Shown: one piece after another, positions 31,060-33,658 of the stretch
Position numbering within the stretch: the stretch's first letter is position 1
Layout of the letters: each line of letters opens with the position of its first letter
From: DATLFP01 sp035540955
GTDB taxonomy: Bacteria; Actinomycetota; Acidimicrobiia; Acidimicrobiales; CADCSY01
Direction: 5' to 3'
Length of the DNA stretch: 33,658 nucleotides
Assembly (NCBI GenBank): GCA_035540955.1
Contig: DATLFP010000135.1
Location: 1-33,658 of the forward strand
Position numbers and translations under genes: made by a program
The notes under the pieces: model-generated
Database searches by the model: none
Told to the model about the DNA's origin: nothing
Seen by the model: the letters and a program-made list of their open reading frames with translations, nothing else

Positions 31060-31995
31060 GTGCGCATCGGGACCGCGGTGGCGATCAGGGGACCGCTGCC
31101 CGATGTGCGCGAGCAGGCCGCCCTCGTGGACGCGCTCGGCTACGACAGCGTCTGGATCCCCGAGGTCGCCGGCCGCGACGCGCTGGTGACGTGCGCGGCC
31201 CTGGCCGGCGACGTCGAGCGGGCCCGGCTGGCGACGGGGATCGTGCCCCTGCCGGCGAGGAGCCCGGTGACGCTGGCCATGGGCGCGGCCACCGTCGCCG
31301 AGGTCACCGGTGGCCGGTTCGTGCTCGGCGTCGGCGCCGGTCACCGGGAGACGGCCGCGGCGTGGCTGGGCCGGCGGGCACTGCGCGTGGACGAGGTGGC
31401 CGAGCACCTCGAGGTGCTGCGCGCCGTCCTCCACGACGGGCGGGTGCAGCGCGCCGCGGGCGCGTCGCTCCCCGAGCTCGACTTCACCCTGCGCGGGGTC
31501 CAGCCGGCGCCGGCCACGCCGATCGTGCTCGCCGCGCTGGGACCGCGCACCGCGGCGCTGGCCGGCGCGCTCGCCGACGGGCTGGTGGCGAACTGGGCGA
31601 CGCCGGCCCAGGTCGAGCGGCTCGCCGGGTGGGCGCGCGAGGCCGCGACCGCGGGAGGCCGCGACCCCGACGCGCTGGAGATCGCGTGCTACGTGCCGGC
31701 CTGCGTCGGTCCCCCCGCCGAGGCCCGCGCCGAGCTCGCGCGCCAGCTCGACGCCTACGGCCGGCTCGACGCCTACCGGCGGGTGCTGGTCGCCGCCGGG
31801 CTCGATGCCGACGACCGGAGCCCAGCCGCCCTCGACGCCCTCGGCGCCCACGGCGACGCCGACGCGGTGCGCGCCCGACTCGACGACTACCGCGCGGCCG
31901 GCGCCACCCTCGTCGTGCTCGCGCCCTACCCCGTCGGCGACGACCCCTGGGCGTCGATGGCCGAGACGTGGGCGGCGCTCGCACCGGACGCCTGA
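31060..31995 (+). CDS. Luciferase-like (LLM class) F420-dependent oxidoreductase
   Basis: A 311-aa TIM-barrel protein. It begins RIGTAVAIRG and continues ALGYDSVWIPEVAGRDAL, LATGIVPLPARSPVTLAMGAATVAEVTGGRFVLGVGAGH, TPIVLAALGPRTAALAGALADGLVAN, the usual LLM pattern. In actinobacteria this pattern mostly marks enzymes that use cofactor F420, often as reductases or dehydrogenases, although FMN use cannot be excluded. It is probably a single gene with a leaderless transcript, divergent from the catabolic operon. Its last 70 bases overlap the end of the opposing enoyl-CoA hydratase gene. Confidence 0.88.
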   Translation: MRIGTAVAIRGPLPDVREQAALVDALGYDSVWIPEVAGRDALVTCAALAGDVERARLATGIVPLPARSPVTLAMGAATVAEVTGGRFVLGVGAGHRETAAAWLGRRALRVDEVAEHLEVLRAVLHDGRVQRAAGASLPELDFTLRGVQPAPATPIVLAALGPRTAALAGALADGLVANWATPAQVERLAGWAREAATAGGRDPDALEIACYVPACVGPPAEARAELARQLDAYGRLDAYRRVLVAAGLDADDRSPAALDALGAHGDADAVRARLDDYRAAGATLVVLAPYPVGDDPWASMAETWAALAPDA

Positions 31996-32684
31996 GCCAG
32001 CGCCCGCTCGGCATCGAGGCCGAGCGGCAGCGGCAGGTCGGCGGCGGCCCGCAGCGCCCGCCGGGCGGCCCGCAGCGGGCCGGGGGGCGTCGCCGCCAGC
32101 CGGGCGGCCACCTCCATCCCGGCGGCGTCGACGTCGTCGCACACGCGCTGCACCACGCCGAGCTCGGCCGCCTCGTCCGCGGTGATCGTGGTGGCGCTGA
32201 GCACGAGCGCCAGCGCGCGGGCGGAGCCGGCCACCCGCAGCAGGCCCTGGGTCCCCCCCGCCGAGGGCAGCATGCCCAGCTTGGTCTCGGGCAGCCCGAG
32301 CCGGGTGTCGGGCGCCGCCAGCCGGAGGTCGCACAGCAGCGCCATCTCCAGGCCGGCGCCGAGGGCGTGGCCCTTGAGGCACGCCACGGTGGGCTGGGGC
32401 AGCTCCCACAGCGGCGTCCACGGGTCGCGGTCCCACCGGATGCGCCGGGCCTCGAGCACCGAGGGGGCGGTGCCGAACTCGCTGAGGTCGGCGCCAGCGG
32501 AGAAGCTCGGCCCCTCGGACCGGAGCACCACCGCCCGGGCGTCGGGGTGGGCGGCGATGGCGGCGAGGGCCTCGATGAGCGCGTCGCGCATGGCGAGGTC
32601 GTAGAGGTTGAGCGCGTTGTCGCCCCGCAGCGTCAGCACCCCGACGCCGGCCTCGACCTCCAGCGCGACCCGCGCACTGCTCAC
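31926..32684 (-). CDS. Enoyl-CoA hydratase/isomerase (crotonase family)
   Basis: 252 aa. Oxyanion-hole segments FSAGADLSEF (about 61-70) and HALGAGLEMALLCDLRLA (106-123), followed by LGLPETKLGMLPSAGGTQ. Glu113 and Glu133 are 20 residues apart and align with the two catalytic Glu of true enoyl-CoA hydratases (Glu144 and Glu164 in the rat enzyme), so water addition to a 2-enoyl-CoA is likely. GTG at 32682-32684 overlaps the stop of the CoA-transferase upstream (GTGA). The tail after AQASGASAAHV runs 70 bases into the opposing gene, so the true C-terminus is unusual but follows from the first stop. Confidence 0.9.
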   Translation of the reverse strand: MSSARVALEVEAGVGVLTLRGDNALNLYDLAMRDALIEALAAIAAHPDARAVVLRSEGPSFSAGADLSEFGTAPSVLEARRIRWDRDPWTPLWELPQPTVACLKGHALGAGLEMALLCDLRLAAPDTRLGLPETKLGMLPSAGGTQGLLRVAGSARALALVLSATTITADEAAELGVVQRVCDDVDAAGMEVAARLAATPPGPLRAARRALRAAADLPLPLGLDAERALAQASGASAAHVSAIDAQGSSPTG

Positions 32685-33658
32685 GAGGCACCGCCGAGCA
32701 CGAACGGCGGCCGGGGGAACCCGCGGTCGTCGAGCCAGCCGCGCTCGGCCAGCCGGGCGCGGAGCCCGGCCACGGCCTCGCCCGGCGCGGCGACGAGGCG
32801 GCCCGCGCCGTCCGCGGCAGCGAGGGGCGCGGCGGCACCGGCGAGCGAGGCCGTCACCCGACTGGCCCCCGGTCCCGCGAGCGCGGCGAGCACGCCGGCG
32901 GCGGCGGCCAGCCCGGCGAGGGGGTCGGGGTACGACAGCACCGGCGCCGCGAACGCTCCGGTCCCGAGGTCGCCGAGGCCGCAGTGGGCGTGGGCGCCGG
33001 TGCCGTAGGCGACCCAGCGGTGCTCGGCGGTCCCGGGCTCGAACGCGGTGATCGAGGCGGTCACCAGACCGTCGGCCGCAGGCCCGAGGTCGGCCGGGGT
33101 GAGCCCGAGGTTGGGCATGACCCGGGGCGAGAAGCTGTCGACCAGCACGCGGGACGCGCCGATCCGCTCCACGAGCTCGGCGTGGTCGTCGGGGCGGCGG
33201 AGGTCGAGCGCGACGTGCTCCTTGCCCGCGTCGAGGGCGGCGAACACCGCCGGCCGGCCCCGCATGCCGTCGGGCCGAACCGCGGATTCGACCTTGGTGA
33301 CCCGGGCCCCGAGCGCGGCGAGCAGCCAGGTCGCCAGCGGCCCGGCCCACACCGCGGTGAGGTCGACGACCTCGACGCCGGCCAGCGGCGCCGGCGGGTC
33401 GGCCGGGGCGAGCGCGGGCGGGGCGTGCTCGGCCCGCGCGCGGGCGGCGGGCGCCGGGCACGGCGGGCGACGGCGGTAGGCCACCACCGGCAGGCGCCAC
33501 GTCTGGGCCTCGGCCTCGACGGCTCGGGCGTCGGTGCCAGGAGGCAGCGTGCCGAGCAGCCGCTCGAACGCGTCGGCGTCGCCCGGCGCCCCCAGGTCGG
33601 CCTGCAGCCACCCGCCGCCGGGCGACGCCGACGCGTTCGAGCGGCTGCTCGGCACGCT
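32681..33658 (-). CDS. CaiB/BaiF CoA-transferase, partial at right edge, probably end of a two-domain protein
   Basis: The visible part has a complete N-lobe start for one domain (VEVVDLTAVWAGPLATWLLAALGARVTKVES), VLVDSFSPRVMPNLGLTPADL and YPDPLAGLAAAAG with the catalytic Asp in place, but then ends early with PPFVLGGAS, lacking the usual small domain and GEHN-type end. Before the domain lies sequence (DADAFERLLGTLPPG, AEAQTWRLPVVAYR, a Pro/Ala linker) that looks like the end of another CoA-transferase domain, as in the fusion at 27519. The last 43 bases are the reverse complement of 33546-33588, so the reading beyond about 33615 is not trustworthy. Confidence 0.75.
   Translation of the reverse strand, partial: SVPSSRSNASASPGGGWLQADLGAPGDADAFERLLGTLPPGTDARAVEAEAQTWRLPVVAYRRRPPCPAPAARARAEHAPPALAPADPPAPLAGVEVVDLTAVWAGPLATWLLAALGARVTKVESAVRPDGMRGRPAVFAALDAGKEHVALDLRRPDDHAELVERIGASRVLVDSFSPRVMPNLGLTPADLGPAADGLVTASITAFEPGTAEHRWVAYGTGAHAHCGLGDLGTGAFAAPVLSYPDPLAGLAAAAGVLAALAGPGASRVTASLAGAAAPLAAADGAGRLVAAPGEAVAGLRARLAERGWLDDRGFPRPPFVLGGAS
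33546..33658. repeat. 43-base perfect inverted repeat at the window end
   Basis: 33546-33588 and 33616-33658 are exact reverse complements in all 43 bases, with 27 bases between. The right arm ends at the last base of the window. The position inside a coding region and at the very end suggests a fold-back (chimeric) artefact at a contig end. Confidence 0.85.

Noticed and set aside
32685..33611. Extension of the hydratase frame across the edge CoA-transferase
   Set aside because: The extension is low-complexity shadow sequence over a real coding frame.
33546..33658. Reading the terminal inverted repeat as a hairpin telomere of a linear replicon
   Set aside because: It lies within an open CoA-transferase frame, the arms are short, and no telomere or replication genes are present. 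A fold-back artefact explains it better.
1..33658. tRNA, rRNA, riboswitch or CRISPR elements
   Set aside because: I looked for the usual conserved segments and regular repeats by eye and saw none.

Overview
The window is very GC-rich by eye, with third codon positions dominated by G and C, many GTG starts and frequent 4-base GTGA or ATGA stop/start overlaps. An F420-type luciferase-like oxidoreductase, leaderless promoters and many acyl-CoA genes point to an actinomycete. An uncultured Acidimicrobiia-like lineage is possible, but no marker gene fixes the taxon. No rRNA, tRNA, CRISPR array, transposase or integrase was seen. The window ends exactly at the end of a 43-base inverted repeat, so 33658 may be a contig end, and the last 43 bases may be a fold-back artefact.

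Layout. (1) 1-3519: a leftward operon of a ferritin-like protein of unknown function, an SDR and a Baeyer-Villiger-type monooxygenase (cut by the left edge), divergent from a TetR regulator; a perfect 11-base-arm palindrome lies between them. (2) 3526-7389: acyl-CoA dehydrogenase and two overlapping CaiB/BaiF (class III) CoA-transferases, leftward. (3) 7490-9633: SDR and MFS transporter, rightward. (4) 9714-10178: universal stress protein. (5) 10323-11946: thiolase-fold protein without the usual Cys plus its DUF35 partner, resembling the Ltp2/ChsH2-type retro-aldolase pair. (6) 12034-13019: a good promoter and palindrome in front of a broken branched-chain-type ABC locus, where a deletion joins a permease start to the back half of a solute-binding protein. 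(7) 13029-18395: a complete branched-chain-type ABC importer in three genes (membrane-anchored binding protein, fused LivH-LivM permease, fused LivF-LivG ATPase). (8) 18546-19811: leaderless MFS exporter. (9) 19812-20197: a gene-free stretch holding short copies of parts of three other genes of this window. (10) 30945 down to 20198: an eight-gene leftward operon (SDR, double CoA-transferase, two CoA-transferases, acyl-CoA synthetase, double hotdog thioesterase, amidohydrolase, HSL-type esterase). (11) 31060-33658: F420-type oxidoreductase, and facing it an enoyl-CoA hydratase and a partial CoA-transferase.

How it fits together: the genes describe uptake (ABC importer, MFS) and acyl-CoA breakdown of an unidentified, perhaps alicyclic or steroid/isoprenoid-like, substrate. 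Acids would be activated by the acyl-CoA synthetase and by CoA transfer, desaturated (acyl-CoA dehydrogenase), hydrated (enoyl-CoA hydratase), oxidised (SDRs) and cleaved (aldolase-like pair, thioesterase). Ketones could be opened by the monooxygenase and the ester hydrolysed. The most striking theme is seven class III CoA-transferase domains in 33 kb. Five keep the catalytic Asp; two have lost it (His in one, Phe in the other), and each of these is encoded in a 4-base overlap with an intact partner, suggesting heteromeric enzymes. The substrate is not identifiable from sequence alone.
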